DNA of 64,000 nucleotides from Saprospiraceae bacterium (GCA_020850225.1 JADZFD010000045.1:1-64000); one strand, 5' to 3'; counted from the stretch's first letter, positions 18,173-28,281 are shown. Translations and numbers: made by a program. The notes: a model not told the origin generated them from the letters alone.

Positions 18173-18281
18173 CTATGCTGCCTGTTAGATATTGAAATTT
18201 ATTGCATTTAAAAACGTATAAAACAAATGATAACAATAACAGAGTTATAAATACAAACGAAAAACTAATTTCAACATTTAT

Positions 18282-19691
18282 CTATAACTGCACTTCTGAT
18301 CCCATAGTTGGAATATCAATCATACCCATACCTTTATCGATCAGAAAGAGTTTGAAATTATCCTGGACCTCGGGTTCACCGTGAACCAAGAATATTTTTT
18401 TGACGTGTCCCTTCTGGTTGATTATAAATGTGAGCATTTCATCCCTGTCACCATGACCTGAAAATGAATCCATAATACGGATATCTGCAAGTACAGGTTT
18501 CTCATCGTCAAAAAGTCGGATAGTTTTAGCACCGGATCGCAATACTCCACCGGGAGTTTCCGGTGTACAGTATCCTACAATTAGTATGGTATTCTTTGGA
18601 TTATCCACACTGTTGTACAGATGGTGTTTGGATCTGCCTGCATTCAGCATACCTGCAGCAGAAACTATAATACAGGGTTCTTTGGATGTATTTAATATTT
18701 TGGATTGCTCAACATCCCGCACATATATCAGGTTGTTGAATCCAAATGGATTGCTGTCTGTTCGTATATATCTGTTGATTTCTTCATCGAAGCATTCAGG
18801 ATGCAGTTGGAATATATGCGTTACATTTACTGCAAGCGGACTGTCAACATAAACTTTGATAGGTGGCAACAGGTTTTGATTGGACAACTTATCCAGCATA
18901 TAGATAATTTCCTGAGTTCTGCCAAGACTGAAAGCAGGTATTAACAGTTTACCTTTTTTATTGACACAAGCTTCATTGATTATTTCGAGAAACTCATTGG
19001 ATTGTTCAGGCGTTTTATCGTGTAATCTGTCACCGTATGTAGATTCACATATTAGATAATCTACTTCCGGCATGGGTACTGGATCTCTGAGTATGGGTCT
19101 GTCGGCCCTGCCAATATCACCAGTAAAACCAAGAAGGGTTTCTTTTCCATTTTCATTGATTTTTAAAGTCACGGAAGCACTGCCTAAGATATGTCCGGCA
19201 TCCCTGAACAATACCTGTACATCGGGATGAATAGTTTGCCATCTGTCATAGGCATGTCCTTCAAATTTTACCATTGCCGGTCCGACATCATCCGGTATAT
19301 AGAGTGGTTCTCTTAAATGTTCTTTATTTTTGCGCTTACCTTTTATAATTTTTTCATTGAACCATTCAATATCATTCTCCTGAATCCGCGCACTGTCCAT
19401 CAACATAACCGCACAAAGGCTTCTTGTAGCATGTGTTGCATGTATCGGTCCTTTATATCCATCTTTAACCAGCTTGGGGATACGACCACAATGATCAATA
19501 TGTGCATGGGACAACACCATACAGTCTATCTCAGCCGGATCAAAATACCAGTGATTATTCCATTCCCATGTTTCATCACCCCGACCCTGAAACAAACCAC
19601 AATCCAGAAGAATTTTAAACCCATTATCCAGGATAACCAGGTGTGAACTACCAGTTACGTATCGGGCTGCACCACAAAATCTGATTTTCAT
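18282..19691 (-). CDS. Metallo-beta-lactamase fold beta-CASP hydrolase (RNA-nuclease type)
   Basis: 469 residues. The MBL motif HAHIDHCGR near residue 80 and DAGHILGSA plus FTGDIGR supply zinc ligands. A beta-CASP insert (LLIPAFSLGRTQEI, then SAAGMLNAGR) and a C-terminal RMM-like SGHGDRDEM / VHGE segment follow. This is the CPSF73/Ysh1-like bacterial family, generally exo/endoribonucleases. The gene is alone on its strand, 52 bp downstream of the flavin reductase gene, and may share its transcript. Confidence 0.88.
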   Translation of the reverse strand: MKIRFCGAARYVTGSSHLVILDNGFKILLDCGLFQGRGDETWEWNNHWYFDPAEIDCMVLSHAHIDHCGRIPKLVKDGYKGPIHATHATRSLCAVMLMDSARIQENDIEWFNEKIIKGKRKNKEHLREPLYIPDDVGPAMVKFEGHAYDRWQTIHPDVQVLFRDAGHILGSASVTLKINENGKETLLGFTGDIGRADRPILRDPVPMPEVDYLICESTYGDRLHDKTPEQSNEFLEIINEACVNKKGKLLIPAFSLGRTQEIIYMLDKLSNQNLLPPIKVYVDSPLAVNVTHIFQLHPECFDEEINRYIRTDSNPFGFNNLIYVRDVEQSKILNTSKEPCIIVSAAGMLNAGRSKHHLYNSVDNPKNTILIVGYCTPETPGGVLRSGAKTIRLFDDEKPVLADIRIMDSFSGHGDRDEMLTFIINQKGHVKKIFLVHGEPEVQDNFKLFLIDKGMGMIDIPTMGSEVQL

Positions 19692-19743
19692 AATAATTGT
19701 TGTTTTGGTTAATTATAAAAAAGACAACAATATTAACGAAATA

Positions 19744-20592
19744 TCAGAAATATAACAGTACCATTGCTTCTTTTATTTTACCCTGAGCAATAAATTCAGA
19801 AGCTTTTCTTTGTTTGGAATCAAAATCCAAAGAAAACAGATGTTCGTCCAGTTCGACTTCCTCTTTTTCAGGAAAACCATTCAATGAAGCAAGATATCCC
19901 AATTCGTTACCTGTGAGAATGGCTGAGTTCCGGATTGATTCCGGCAATCTGTCAAATCCTATGGGCGTTGCAATAAATGGCTGGTAGATTTCCATAATAG
20001 CATCACCGCTGGCTCTTACATAGTAGTTTCGGCCCAATCTTCCCACCAAATCTAGTTTATGTGGATTTATACGGTCGTTTTCAATAACATCTTCGGAAAC
20101 AGTAATCAAAGTTACTTCACATATTATCAGATGCCCGGCTCCACCTTTATCTCCCAATTCAATGATGTCTTTAACCTTACATTCAAAGTTTACAGGCGAT
20201 TCAAGTACTCTTGCTGCACTGACTGTTTCCGCTTTTTCGGGTGTCAGTCCAACCTTTACAAATTCATTGTCATTACTGGGAAATTCGACGGACGCCAGTG
20301 CTGTCTGCCTTACAATTGGATAATTAACTATATTTATTACACATTCGCCGGTTACGCGTATATTGTGTAAGGTGTCTTTAGTTGTATTGTCTGTAACCTT
20401 ACGATTAGATGAAAACACCAAAATCGGAGGATTAGATGAAAAGGTGTTGAAAAAACTGTATGGTGCCAGATTAGGATTGCCGTCTTCGTCGAGTGTACTT
20501 ACAAAAGCTATCGGCCTGGGTGCTATTGCACCCACAAGATATTGGTGCAGGTCTTTGGTAGGTAATTCACCCGGTATAATTCTGCGCTTCAT
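19744..20592 (-). CDS. Flavin reductase-like FMN-binding split-barrel protein
   Basis: Split-barrel flavoprotein: VGAIAPRPIAFVST near residue 22, NLAPYSFFNTFSSNPPILVFS and GECVINIV are the FMN-binding segments. A C-terminal extension of about 100 residues follows the core. The frame is open from GTG at 20616, but that GTG coincides with the last base of a TACTTTTG promoter box. The ATG at 20592 (MKRRIIPGEL) is therefore chosen, giving 282 residues. The physiological oxygenase partner is not visible; the next gene upstream is a GMC oxidoreductase. Confidence 0.85.
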   Translation of the reverse strand: MKRRIIPGELPTKDLHQYLVGAIAPRPIAFVSTLDEDGNPNLAPYSFFNTFSSNPPILVFSSNRKVTDNTTKDTLHNIRVTGECVINIVNYPIVRQTALASVEFPSNDNEFVKVGLTPEKAETVSAARVLESPVNFECKVKDIIELGDKGGAGHLIICEVTLITVSEDVIENDRINPHKLDLVGRLGRNYYVRASGDAIMEIYQPFIATPIGFDRLPESIRNSAILTGNELGYLASLNGFPEKEEVELDEHLFSLDFDSKQRKASEFIAQGKIKEAMVLLYF

Positions 20593-20615
20593 CAATTCTG
20601 ATTTATGATTTGCCA

Positions 20616-20623
20616 CAAAAGTA
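20616..20623 (-). promoter_or_regulatory. Putative -7 box (TACTTTTG) of the flavin reductase gene
   Basis: TAnnTTTG match on the minus strand, 24 nt before the ATG at 20592. No clear -33 element is seen. Its position argues against the upstream GTG start. Confidence 0.4.
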
Positions 20624-20708
20624 CAACATTACCTGATTATTATGTGTAACATAAGTATAATAAGCATTTGTGTTTCAATCATGATTGTATTTTATTACAA
20701 CTTTATTT

Positions 20709-22289
20709 CTAAACCCGTGAAGGTATCAAAGACATGGCACGTTCGGCGATTGCTGTGATGCTCAGACTGGGGTTAACACCGGGATTGGCAGATATCATAC
20801 TTCCATCGAGTACGAGCATGTTATCATAACCGAATACGTTATTGTTTTTATCAATGACTCCGGAATGTATGTCAGCTCCCATGCAGGCGCCACCGAGGAT
20901 ATGTGCTGTAGCCGGGATACCCAAAACAGCTTCCGTATTCAGAACCATAGCTTTTCCGTTGATTATTTTTTCTACTTTTCTTGCTAGATGCTGCGCTTTA
21001 GGATTAAATGCTGCCGGAGGGTTACCCGCATCTTTTGCTGTATTTATAAACCCTGATTTTCTTTTTATCATTTTTATGGTACTGTCAATGCTTTCCATAT
21101 AAAGCAGTATAATTGTTCGTTTGCTCCAGTCATCTGTAAATATCACCCGTAAGTAATCCCATGGATGCAATATAAATTCTTTTAAAATTTTAAATATCCG
21201 TACAAAGAAATACTTTCCATCCACCATCGGTGCCATAAGCAGTCTGAAAATTCCGGAACCTTCGGCATATTTTACGGGCTCGATATGTGTGTTTTCGTCT
21301 ACCTGTACTATTGAACCGATAGCAATACCTTTAGAGAAGTCCTTATTTCTGTCATAGGTTGTCACACCAATCAGGCTTTCAGAATTGGTACGGATACCAT
21401 GTCCGATCCTTCCGGAAAGATTGGATAAATGTCCGGATTTTAATTGCAGCAATAAGGGAACTGTTCCAACCACGCCTCCTGAAAAAATGACACCTTTTGT
21501 ACGTAATCTCCGTTTTTTCTTAACCCAACCAAAGGTGTTTTGTATAATGACATCGTAACCATTGCATCCATTTTCTCCAATCGGAATTACATCGATAACC
21601 TTTTGTTCGGCAAGAATGCCGGCACCATGGCGCTGAGCCAAATGAAGATAATTTTTATCGAGTGTGTTTTTAGCATTGTATCTGCAACCAAGCATACATC
21701 CACCACATTGATTACATCCTGTACGGTTCGGGCCATTACCATCAAAATAGGGATCTTCTGTTTTGACATTGGGTCTGCCAAAGTAAACGGATACCTTTGG
21801 TATATCAAATTTGCTGCCTACAGTATTTTCCGATAGTTTTTCCATGACCTGATCACTCAGGCTCCTGTACGGATGCGATGTTGCTCCCAGCATTTTGGAT
21901 GCGATTCTGTAAAAAGGTTCCAATTCCTTTTCCCAGTCTGCAAGTCCTTTCCAATTGCCCGAAGTATAAAATGGTTTTTGGGGAACGGGTAAAGTATTGG
22001 CGTAGACGAGGGAACCACCACCTACTCCGACACCACTCAGGGCTACAACATGTCTGAAAAAAGTCATCCTGAATATGCCTTTCATTCCTGCACGTGGCAT
22101 CCACAACCATTTTGGCAGATTCCAGTTGGATTTGGGGAAATCTTCCGGTTTTTTAAACCACTTACCTTGTTCAACAACAAGTACCTTGTATCCTTTTTCA
22201 GATAATCTTAATGCTGATACAGATCCGCCAAATCCACTGCCGATAATGATATAATCATAGAAAGTTTCCATATTTTCAGATTGTTCCAT
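20709..22289 (-). CDS. GMC family oxidoreductase (cholesterol-oxidase-like)
   Basis: 526-residue FAD enzyme. N-terminal GSGFGGSVSALRLSEKG near residues 17-33 binds FAD. GVGVGGGSLVYANTL near 86-100 and the Cys-rich segment CNQCGGCMLGC near 193-203 are typical of bacterial steroid/alcohol GMC oxidases. HILGGACMG and VNPSLSITAIAERA are the C-terminal FAD/active-site motifs. The CxxCxxC cluster is a known feature of this subfamily; whether it binds metal is not known to me. Substrate unknown. Confidence 0.88.
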   Translation of the reverse strand: MEQSENMETFYDYIIIGSGFGGSVSALRLSEKGYKVLVVEQGKWFKKPEDFPKSNWNLPKWLWMPRAGMKGIFRMTFFRHVVALSGVGVGGGSLVYANTLPVPQKPFYTSGNWKGLADWEKELEPFYRIASKMLGATSHPYRSLSDQVMEKLSENTVGSKFDIPKVSVYFGRPNVKTEDPYFDGNGPNRTGCNQCGGCMLGCRYNAKNTLDKNYLHLAQRHGAGILAEQKVIDVIPIGENGCNGYDVIIQNTFGWVKKKRRLRTKGVIFSGGVVGTVPLLLQLKSGHLSNLSGRIGHGIRTNSESLIGVTTYDRNKDFSKGIAIGSIVQVDENTHIEPVKYAEGSGIFRLLMAPMVDGKYFFVRIFKILKEFILHPWDYLRVIFTDDWSKRTIILLYMESIDSTIKMIKRKSGFINTAKDAGNPPAAFNPKAQHLARKVEKIINGKAMVLNTEAVLGIPATAHILGGACMGADIHSGVIDKNNNVFGYDNMLVLDGSMISANPGVNPSLSITAIAERAMSLIPSRV

Positions 22290-22312
22290 CGGTTAACTAT
22301 TTATTGATATCG

Positions 22313-22320
22313 CAAACTTA
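22313..22320 (-). promoter_or_regulatory. Putative -7 box (TAAGTTTG) of the GMC gene
   Basis: TAnnTTTG match on the minus strand, 23 nt before the ATG. No well-spaced -33 element is seen. Confidence 0.35.
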
Positions 22321-22510
22321 ATTAAAGTCCTTAATTTCTTTATATTGAGCAATTTATATTTTTAAATTTAGTGTTTTAAAGCTGAATAATAAATCTCGAT
22401 GTCTTTAAATTTTATATTTTTAAAAAAAATTAGTATTATATACTTTACGCTTTGTATGTCAAACAATTATAGTATTAAAGTGGTTATTATTATTATATCA
22501 CAATACGTCT

Positions 22511-24349
22511 ATGGCTAAACCACCTGTTAAATCTATAACACAAAGTGGAACCACAACCTCAATTTTGGATTCATTCAAGGCACTTAAGGCAGTACCGAGA
22601 TTTTTTAAAGAGATATATGCAACCAGCCCGGTACTATTTATTATTAATATTTCTGCCAGACTTTTAAATTCTTTATCGCCTGTTGCGATTTTATGGTTGG
22701 GTAAAATGATAATAGATGAGATTCTGCATCAAATATCAGTAGATAACAAGGACCTTGGTAATTTATGGATGTATATAGCAATAGAGTTTGGAATCGTTAT
22801 TGTTTCAGATTTGTTAGGCAGGGTGATTAACCTTACGGATAGCCTGCTGGGGGATCAGTACAGTAATAAGTCATCTGAACTTATAATCCGTAAATCGAGC
22901 GAATTAACGATTACGCATCTTGAAGATCCGGAATTTTACGACAAGCTCGAACGAGCAAGGAATCAAACAGTGCGTCGTGTAGATCTTATGACCAATGTGT
23001 TGAGTCAATTTGAGAGTTTGATTTCTATGACTACACTTATTGCAGGGTTGATATATTTTGCACCTGTTTTGATATTGATTCTGATATTAAGTATCATTCC
23101 GTCATTTATAAACGAAGCCAAATTCAGTTCGACGAGATATTCTCTGGCACGGAGTTGGACAAGTGAGAGGCGAGAGCTCGATTACCTGAGATTTATTGGT
23201 GCCAATAATCAGACAGCCCGTGAGATTAAGCTTTTTGGACTTACTGATTTTATAGCCGAAAGATTCAGGGATTTATCCAACAAATACTATCAAGTGACAA
23301 GAAATCTGGCACTCAGGCAAAATGTATATGGTTCATTGTTTAATATACTGGGAGTCTTGTCATATTATGGTGCCTATATCTATATTGTAATGAAAGTGAT
23401 TGCCGGAATTATTACGATTGGTGAACTTACCTTCCTTTCAGGTTCATTTAACCGGCTTCGGGGAAATCTACAAGGTTTTTTCTCAAGATTTACACGGATA
23501 GGAGAAAGTGCATTATACTTAAAAGACTACTTTGATTTTATAGATCTGCAGATAGAAAAAAGTAATCAGAATACTATTCCGATGCCTGATAAAATCCATA
23601 AAGGATTTGCAATAAATAATCTTCATTTTGCATATCCCGGAAGTTCGGACGAGGTGCTCAGGGGAGTGTGTTTCGAAATTAAAGCCGGAGAGAAAATGGC
23701 TTTCGTAGGTCAGAATGGTGCAGGAAAAACAACGTTAACCAAGCTTTTCCTGCGGTTTTATGAACCTACAGAGGGAGAAATCCTGTTGGATGGTATTAAC
23801 ATAAACCGTTTTGATATTGATGATTACCGGCAACGGTTTGGTGTGATATTTCAGGACTTCTTCAAATATGAATTTACTTTAAGAGAAAACATTGCTGTTG
23901 GAGAAATATCGCAACTTTCCAATGATACAGTCATCCACGAAGCTGCTGAAAAAAGCCTTGCAGTACAGGTCATTGATGATATGGTAAATGGAATCGATCA
24001 GCAACTTGGCCGGCGCTTCAGTAATGGTCAGGAGCTGAGTGGCGGACAATGGCAAAAGGTAGCATTGGCGCGGGCCTATATGAAGGATACTGATGTCATG
24101 ATACTGGATGAGCCTACAAGTGCTTTGGATGCGCAGGCTGAGTACGATGTTTTCAAACGGTTTATAGCATTAACAAAAGGCAAAACGAGTATAATTATCA
24201 GTCACCGGTTCAGCACTGTAAGAATGGCAGACAGGATTATTGTTTTGAAAGACGGCCAGATTCTCGAATCAGGTACGCATGAAGAACTTATGACGACACC
24301 CAAGATGTACGCAGAGTTATTTAAACTTCAGGCAGCGGGGTATCAATAA
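22511..24349 (+). CDS. ABC exporter, fused permease and ATPase
   Basis: 612 residues: N-terminal type-I exporter membrane domain (about 40-330, six helices), then an ATPase with Walker A GQNGAGKTT near 400, signature LSGGQWQKVALAR near 507 and Walker B VMILDEPTSALD. It works as a homo- or heterodimer; the substrate is unknown. The signature carries Trp after LSGGQ, which is unusual but is seen in some bacteriocin/lantibiotic-type exporters. It lies just before a transposase relic. Confidence 0.88.
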   Translation: MAKPPVKSITQSGTTTSILDSFKALKAVPRFFKEIYATSPVLFIINISARLLNSLSPVAILWLGKMIIDEILHQISVDNKDLGNLWMYIAIEFGIVIVSDLLGRVINLTDSLLGDQYSNKSSELIIRKSSELTITHLEDPEFYDKLERARNQTVRRVDLMTNVLSQFESLISMTTLIAGLIYFAPVLILILILSIIPSFINEAKFSSTRYSLARSWTSERRELDYLRFIGANNQTAREIKLFGLTDFIAERFRDLSNKYYQVTRNLALRQNVYGSLFNILGVLSYYGAYIYIVMKVIAGIITIGELTFLSGSFNRLRGNLQGFFSRFTRIGESALYLKDYFDFIDLQIEKSNQNTIPMPDKIHKGFAINNLHFAYPGSSDEVLRGVCFEIKAGEKMAFVGQNGAGKTTLTKLFLRFYEPTEGEILLDGININRFDIDDYRQRFGVIFQDFFKYEFTLRENIAVGEISQLSNDTVIHEAAEKSLAVQVIDDMVNGIDQQLGRRFSNGQELSGGQWQKVALARAYMKDTDVMILDEPTSALDAQAEYDVFKRFIALTKGKTSIIISHRFSTVRMADRIIVLKDGQILESGTHEELMTTPKMYAELFKLQAAGYQ

Positions 24350-24380
24350 CTATGTCTGGATAATATATTAAGGCCTGAAT

Positions 24381-24628
24381 TCAAGTGTCAAATGCAACTT
24401 TGGCAAATAAATTATATTCCTGAATTGGAGACCTAAGACTTTACCTTTACCTTAGTTTGCTATTGGGCTGATTTTTAAACGCCTTTTTATTTCTTCTATT
24501 GTAATTGTCTCTAAATTAGTCTTTTTAGGGAAGTATTGTCTTATCAGGCCATTTAAATTTTCGTTTGAGCCTCTTTGCCAGGAATTGTATGTATCAGTAA
24601 AGTAAAACGTTATTCCCGGCTTTTTTGC
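24381..24628 (-). pseudogene. IS30-family transposase, C-terminal relic
   Basis: On the minus strand the frame from 24628 to 24452 encodes TDTYNSWQRGSNENLNG and LIRQYFPKKT, the conserved end of the IS30 DDE catalytic domain with its catalytic Glu. The reading then breaks: shifted frames continue with NQPNSKLR, then SPIQEY and finally KVAFDT before a TGA at 24381, matching the family's usual C-terminus. A small duplication (GGTAAAGGTAAAG) lies at the break. The N-terminal two thirds are missing, and a stop at 24629-24631 precedes the fragment. It is not functional. Confidence 0.85.
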
Positions 24629-24646
24629 TTACATTATGAACCCAAC

Positions 24647-25114
24647 CTACACATGATGATGCTCCAATACTGAAGCTATCAACTCGTTAATAGCCTGATC
24701 CAGCATAGTAACCACTTCATCGAAGCGATCATTGTAGTAAGGATCGGGAACTGAAATGTTTTTATCGGGGTACAGGTAGTTCATGATGAGCCTGACTTTA
24801 TTTCTTTGTGTATCATTTGTACAAAGACGAAGTACATCATTATAATTGCTGGTATCCATGGTCAGTATCAGGTCATAGTCATTGAAATCCTGCACAGTAA
24901 TTTTGCGGGATATCTGACCTGAGATGTCAAATCCATTTTTTAAAGCTACCTGAATAGCGCGGTTATCAGGTGCTTCTCCGTTGTGCCATCCGGATGTTCC
25001 AGCTGAATCTACCTTCCAGCCTAGAAGTGCGTTTTCTGCAATTTTTCTTTCCAGTATTCCGTGTGCCAAGGGCGATCTGCATATATTACCCAGGCATACC
25101 ATTAAAATTTTCAT
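24647..25114 (-). CDS. Low-molecular-weight protein tyrosine phosphatase
   Basis: 155 residues from the second of two adjacent ATG codons (25114; the first is 25117). The P-loop CLGNICRS at residues 7-14 holds the catalytic Cys and Arg, and SVPDPYY near 120 supplies the general acid Asp. It dephosphorylates phosphotyrosine in proteins, often capsule/export kinases; none is nearby. The C-terminus ends in three His. It abuts the IS30 relic, whose insertion may have removed a downstream neighbour. Confidence 0.93.
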   Translation of the reverse strand: MKILMVCLGNICRSPLAHGILERKIAENALLGWKVDSAGTSGWHNGEAPDNRAIQVALKNGFDISGQISRKITVQDFNDYDLILTMDTSNYNDVLRLCTNDTQRNKVRLIMNYLYPDKNISVPDPYYNDRFDEVVTMLDQAINELIASVLEHHHV

Positions 25115-25209
25115 CAATTATTATTATATCAGGATTATAATCTATACTTATATAACTTATAAAGTATCAAAAATGCTGCCATATTATTTATCCACGTAAT
25201 TATAACAAC

Positions 25210-25248
25210 AAAAAAGCCCGGAAAATTTTACATTAACCGAGCTTTTTT
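25210..25248 (-). terminator. Intrinsic terminator downstream of recA
   Basis: Stem AAAAAAGC (25210-25217) with GCTTTTTT (25241-25248) plus an inner CGG/CCG pairing after one mismatch. U-runs occur on both sides, so it could act in both directions. It is about 190 nt after the recA stop. Confidence 0.65.
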
Positions 25249-25350
25249 TATCATATTTATATATTATCAAAAATTATAAATTGAATTTTCTGTTGGCATT
25301 AATCCATACTTCATAATCAGGTAAAATGCACCATACTGTTCAATATTTTA

Positions 25351-25371
25351 ATTGATAATTGATAATTGATA
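25351..25371. repeat. Tandem repeat, 3 x ATTGATA
   Basis: Three perfect 7-bp copies in the recA downstream region. Probably slippage; no function is suggested. Confidence 0.7.
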
Positions 25372-25437
25372 GTTACCTTTTGCTAATTTATAATTGCCAT
25401 CAACTGAATTCTCAAACGCAGGCACATAAAGTCTAAC

Positions 25438-26475
25438 CTACTCATCGCCAGCTTCATCCGAATGTCCTCCTTCAGCCGGCTTGTATTTTTCCATGATTTT
25501 CAGTTCTATCTCTCTGGATAATTCGGGATTATCGGCCAAAAATTGCTTGGCAGCTTCACGTCCCTGAGCTATCTTGGTACCTTCGTAGCTAAACCACGAA
25601 CCGCTCTTACCAACGATATCAGTTTCTACACCCAGGTCAATGATTTCCCCGGTTTTTGATATACCTTCACCAAAGATGATGTCAAATGTAGCTACTCTGA
25701 ATGGCGGTGCCAGTTTGTTTTTTACGACCTTCACTTTAACAGGATTACCTACAGTATTACCGTCTTTATCCTTGATAGCTGTTCCGGATTTACGGATATC
25801 CAGACGTATAGAAGCATAGAATTTCAACGCATTACCTCCGGTAGTCGTTTCGGGATTACCGAACATTACTCCGATTTTTTCGCGCAACTGATTGATAAAA
25901 ATACAACAGCAGCCGGTACGGCCTATTGTAGCTGTCAGCTTACGCAATGCCTGTGACATCAGTCTTGCCTGTAGTCCCATTTTAGAATCACCCATTTCTC
26001 CTTCTATCTCACTTCTGGGTACGAGTGCAGCTACAGAGTCAATGACTATAATATCTATAGCTCCGGAACGAATCAGGTTTTCGGCAATTTCCAGCGCCTG
26101 CTCTCCATTATCCGGTTGTGATATCAATAATTCTTCTGTGTTAACACCTAAGTTTTCAGCATAAAATCGATCAAATGCGTGTTCAGCATCTATAATAGCT
26201 GCTATACCACCATTTTTCTGACATTCAGCTATGGCGTGAATGGCCAATGTTGTTTTACCTGAAGATTCAGGTCCGAATATTTCTACTATTCTACCCTTGG
26301 GAAGTCCATTGATACCCAAAGCTATGTCTAATCCCAGCGATCCCGTTGATATCGTTTCGACATTGACAACCTGCTTGTCACCCAACTTCATGATGGTACC
26401 TTTTCCGTAGGTTTTGTCGAGCTTATCCATAGTCATGGCCAGAGCCTTTAATTTTTCATCCTTTTCTTTCGACAT
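25438..26475 (-). CDS. recA: Recombinase RecA
   Basis: 345 residues, full length. Walker [10 protein letters not shown] near 70, the MAW-like segment [16 protein letters not shown], the L1/L2 regions ([20 protein letters not shown] and [28 protein letters not shown]) and a C-terminal acidic tail are all present. It forms filaments on ssDNA for homologous recombination and SOS signalling. It has a TATCTTTG promoter 38 nt upstream. I see no LexA-like palindrome in the 100-bp upstream region. Confidence 0.98.
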   Translation of the reverse strand: MSKEKDEKLKALAMTMDKLDKTYGKGTIMKLGDKQVVNVETISTGSLGLDIALGINGLPKGRIVEIFGPESSGKTTLAIHAIAECQKNGGIAAIIDAEHAFDRFYAENLGVNTEELLISQPDNGEQALEIAENLIRSGAIDIIVIDSVAALVPRSEIEGEMGDSKMGLQARLMSQALRKLTATIGRTGCCCIFINQLREKIGVMFGNPETTTGGNALKFYASIRLDIRKSGTAIKDKDGNTVGNPVKVKVVKNKLAPPFRVATFDIIFGEGISKTGEIIDLGVETDIVGKSGSWFSYEGTKIAQGREAAKQFLADNPELSREIELKIMEKYKPAEGGHSDEAGDE

Positions 26476-26512
26476 GTTAATATACTGATTTTAAATTGTT
26501 TAAAAGGGAAAG

Positions 26513-26520
26513 CAAAGATA
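26513..26520 (-). promoter_or_regulatory. -7 box (TATCTTTG) of recA
   Basis: Exact Bacteroidota -7 element on the minus strand, leaving a leader of about 30 nt. The -33 region is AT-rich and has no clear TTTG. Confidence 0.6.
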
Positions 26521-26570
26521 TAAAAATAATATATATATATGGAATAATGTTTTAAAATTAATATTATTGC

Positions 26571-26578
26571 TATATTTG
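26571..26578 (+). promoter_or_regulatory. -7 box (TATATTTG) of the acyl-CoA ligase gene
   Basis: TAnnTTTG match 43 nt before the ATG. It is divergent from the recA promoter in the same intergenic region. Confidence 0.5.
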
Positions 26579-26621
26579 GATTCTATTTCACATCCAATAA
26601 AAAATAATTAATCCCTGGATT

Positions 26622-28280
26622 ATGGAAAACAGAATCTGGCTAAAAAATTATCCTGCAGGCGTTCCTGCCAATATAGATTTTTCACAGTATGAAACTTTAG
26701 TAGCGTTTTTAAAAGATTGTTTCAAAAAGTATCCGAATAATGTAGCTTTTGAATGTATGGGTAAAAAACTCACTTATAAGGAAGTAGATCAGTATTCAGA
26801 AAGATTTGGAGCCTATCTACAGTCCAGAGGTCTCAAACCCGGAGACAGAATCGCCATAATGATGCCCAATGTATTACAATTTCCGATTGCTGTATTTGGT
26901 GCACTGAAAGCCGGATTGATTATAGTCAATACCAATCCGCTGTATACACCCAGGGAAATGCTGCATCAATTTTCGGATAGCGGAGTCAATGCCATTGTAA
27001 TCATCGAAAACTTTGCCGCTAACCTGGAATCTATACTTAAAAAAACACAAATCAACACGATTATCCTGACATCTATCGGTGAAATGTTGGGTGGATTGAA
27101 GGGTACTGTCGTCAATTTCGCTGTTAAATATGTCAAGCGTATGGTTCCCAAATACCAGCTTGACAATACGATATCTTTCAATCATGCACTTAATGAAGGC
27201 AAAAGATTTTCAATTCATACGGTTGAAGGCTGTTCAGATGACGTCATTGTACATCAGTATACGGGTGGTACCACAGGTGTGTCCAAAGGAGCTATGCTGA
27301 CCAACCGGAATCTGATTGCCAACATGCTACAGATCAGAAGCTGGATGACACCTTATCTTAAAGAAAGTGAAGAAGTTGTTATCTGCCCACTACCGATGTA
27401 TCATATTTTTGCATTTTCAGTCAACTGTCTGGCAATGCTAAGTTTTGGTGCACACAATGTTTTGGTTACCAATGCCCGGGATTTAGGATCAGTCGTTAAG
27501 GAATTCAACAAAAATAAGATTAGTCTGATGACAGGTGTAAATACGCTGTTTAACGGGCTGAATCATTATGAAGACTTTAAATCTGCTGATTTTTCCGGAT
27601 TAAAGGTGTGTGTTGGCGGTGGAATGGCAGTACAAAAATCCGTTGCTGACAAATGGAAGGAAATCACCGGGTGTTTTCTATCAGAAGGATATGGACTTAC
27701 GGAGACATCACCCGTACTCACTATCAATCCTTTGGACGGAACGGGTAAACAAAACAGTATCGGTATTCCCGTTCCTTCTACGGATATACGTATTATAAAA
27801 GATGACGGATCAATATGTGGATATAATGAAGAAGGAGAAATACAAGCCAAAGGTCCGCAAGTCATGAAAGGATATTATAATCAATCCGACGAATCATCCA
27901 AAATACTTTCATCGGATGGATGGTTAAGTACAGGTGATATAGGCTACATCGATGAAGATGGATTTGTATTTATAGTTGACCGGAAAAAAGATATGATTCT
28001 GGTTAGTGGATTTAATGTATATCCAAATGAAATCGAAAGTGTTGCCGTTATGCATCCAAAAATTATGGAAGCTGCAGCAGTTGGTGTTCCTGATGAAAAG
28101 TCCACTGAAGCTGTCAAACTTTTTGTAGTCAAAAAGGACAAAAGCCTGACAAAAGACGAGGTAATCGAATTCTGTAAAAAGAATCTGGCAGGATATAAGG
28201 TGCCTAAGCATGTAGAATTTAAAGATGAATTGCCCAAGACTAATGTCGGAAAAATTCTCCGACGGGCATTGAAAGAGTAG
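26622..28280 (+). CDS. fadD: Long-chain fatty acid-CoA ligase (AMP-binding)
   Basis: 552 residues. The adenylate-forming motif YTGGTTGVSKGAM near 213, GYGLTETSPV near 355, STGDIGYIDEDGF near 435 and the C-terminal catalytic Lys in PKTNVGKILRR are intact. It activates fatty acids to acyl-CoA for beta-oxidation and would feed the acyl-CoA dehydrogenase encoded at 7.8-9.6 kb. The next gene starts 1 bp after its stop, so the two share a transcript. Confidence 0.93.
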   Translation: MENRIWLKNYPAGVPANIDFSQYETLVAFLKDCFKKYPNNVAFECMGKKLTYKEVDQYSERFGAYLQSRGLKPGDRIAIMMPNVLQFPIAVFGALKAGLIIVNTNPLYTPREMLHQFSDSGVNAIVIIENFAANLESILKKTQINTIILTSIGEMLGGLKGTVVNFAVKYVKRMVPKYQLDNTISFNHALNEGKRFSIHTVEGCSDDVIVHQYTGGTTGVSKGAMLTNRNLIANMLQIRSWMTPYLKESEEVVICPLPMYHIFAFSVNCLAMLSFGAHNVLVTNARDLGSVVKEFNKNKISLMTGVNTLFNGLNHYEDFKSADFSGLKVCVGGGMAVQKSVADKWKEITGCFLSEGYGLTETSPVLTINPLDGTGKQNSIGIPVPSTDIRIIKDDGSICGYNEEGEIQAKGPQVMKGYYNQSDESSKILSSDGWLSTGDIGYIDEDGFVFIVDRKKDMILVSGFNVYPNEIESVAVMHPKIMEAAAVGVPDEKSTEAVKLFVVKKDKSLTKDEVIEFCKKNLAGYKVPKHVEFKDELPKTNVGKILRRALKE

Positions 28281-28281
28281 T

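Larger units (their letters stand above)
25118..25437. other. Intergenic region with recA terminator and a small tandem repeat
   Basis: Apart from the terminator at 25210-25248 and three tandem copies of ATTGATA at 25351-25371, no gene or RNA is recognised. A near-DnaA box (TTATCCACG) lies at 25188-25196. Confidence 0.5.

Noticed and set aside
25351..25371. Three ATTGATA copies as a possible iteron or CRISPR-like element
   Set aside because: Only 7 bp, no spacers, no replication gene; simple slippage repeat.
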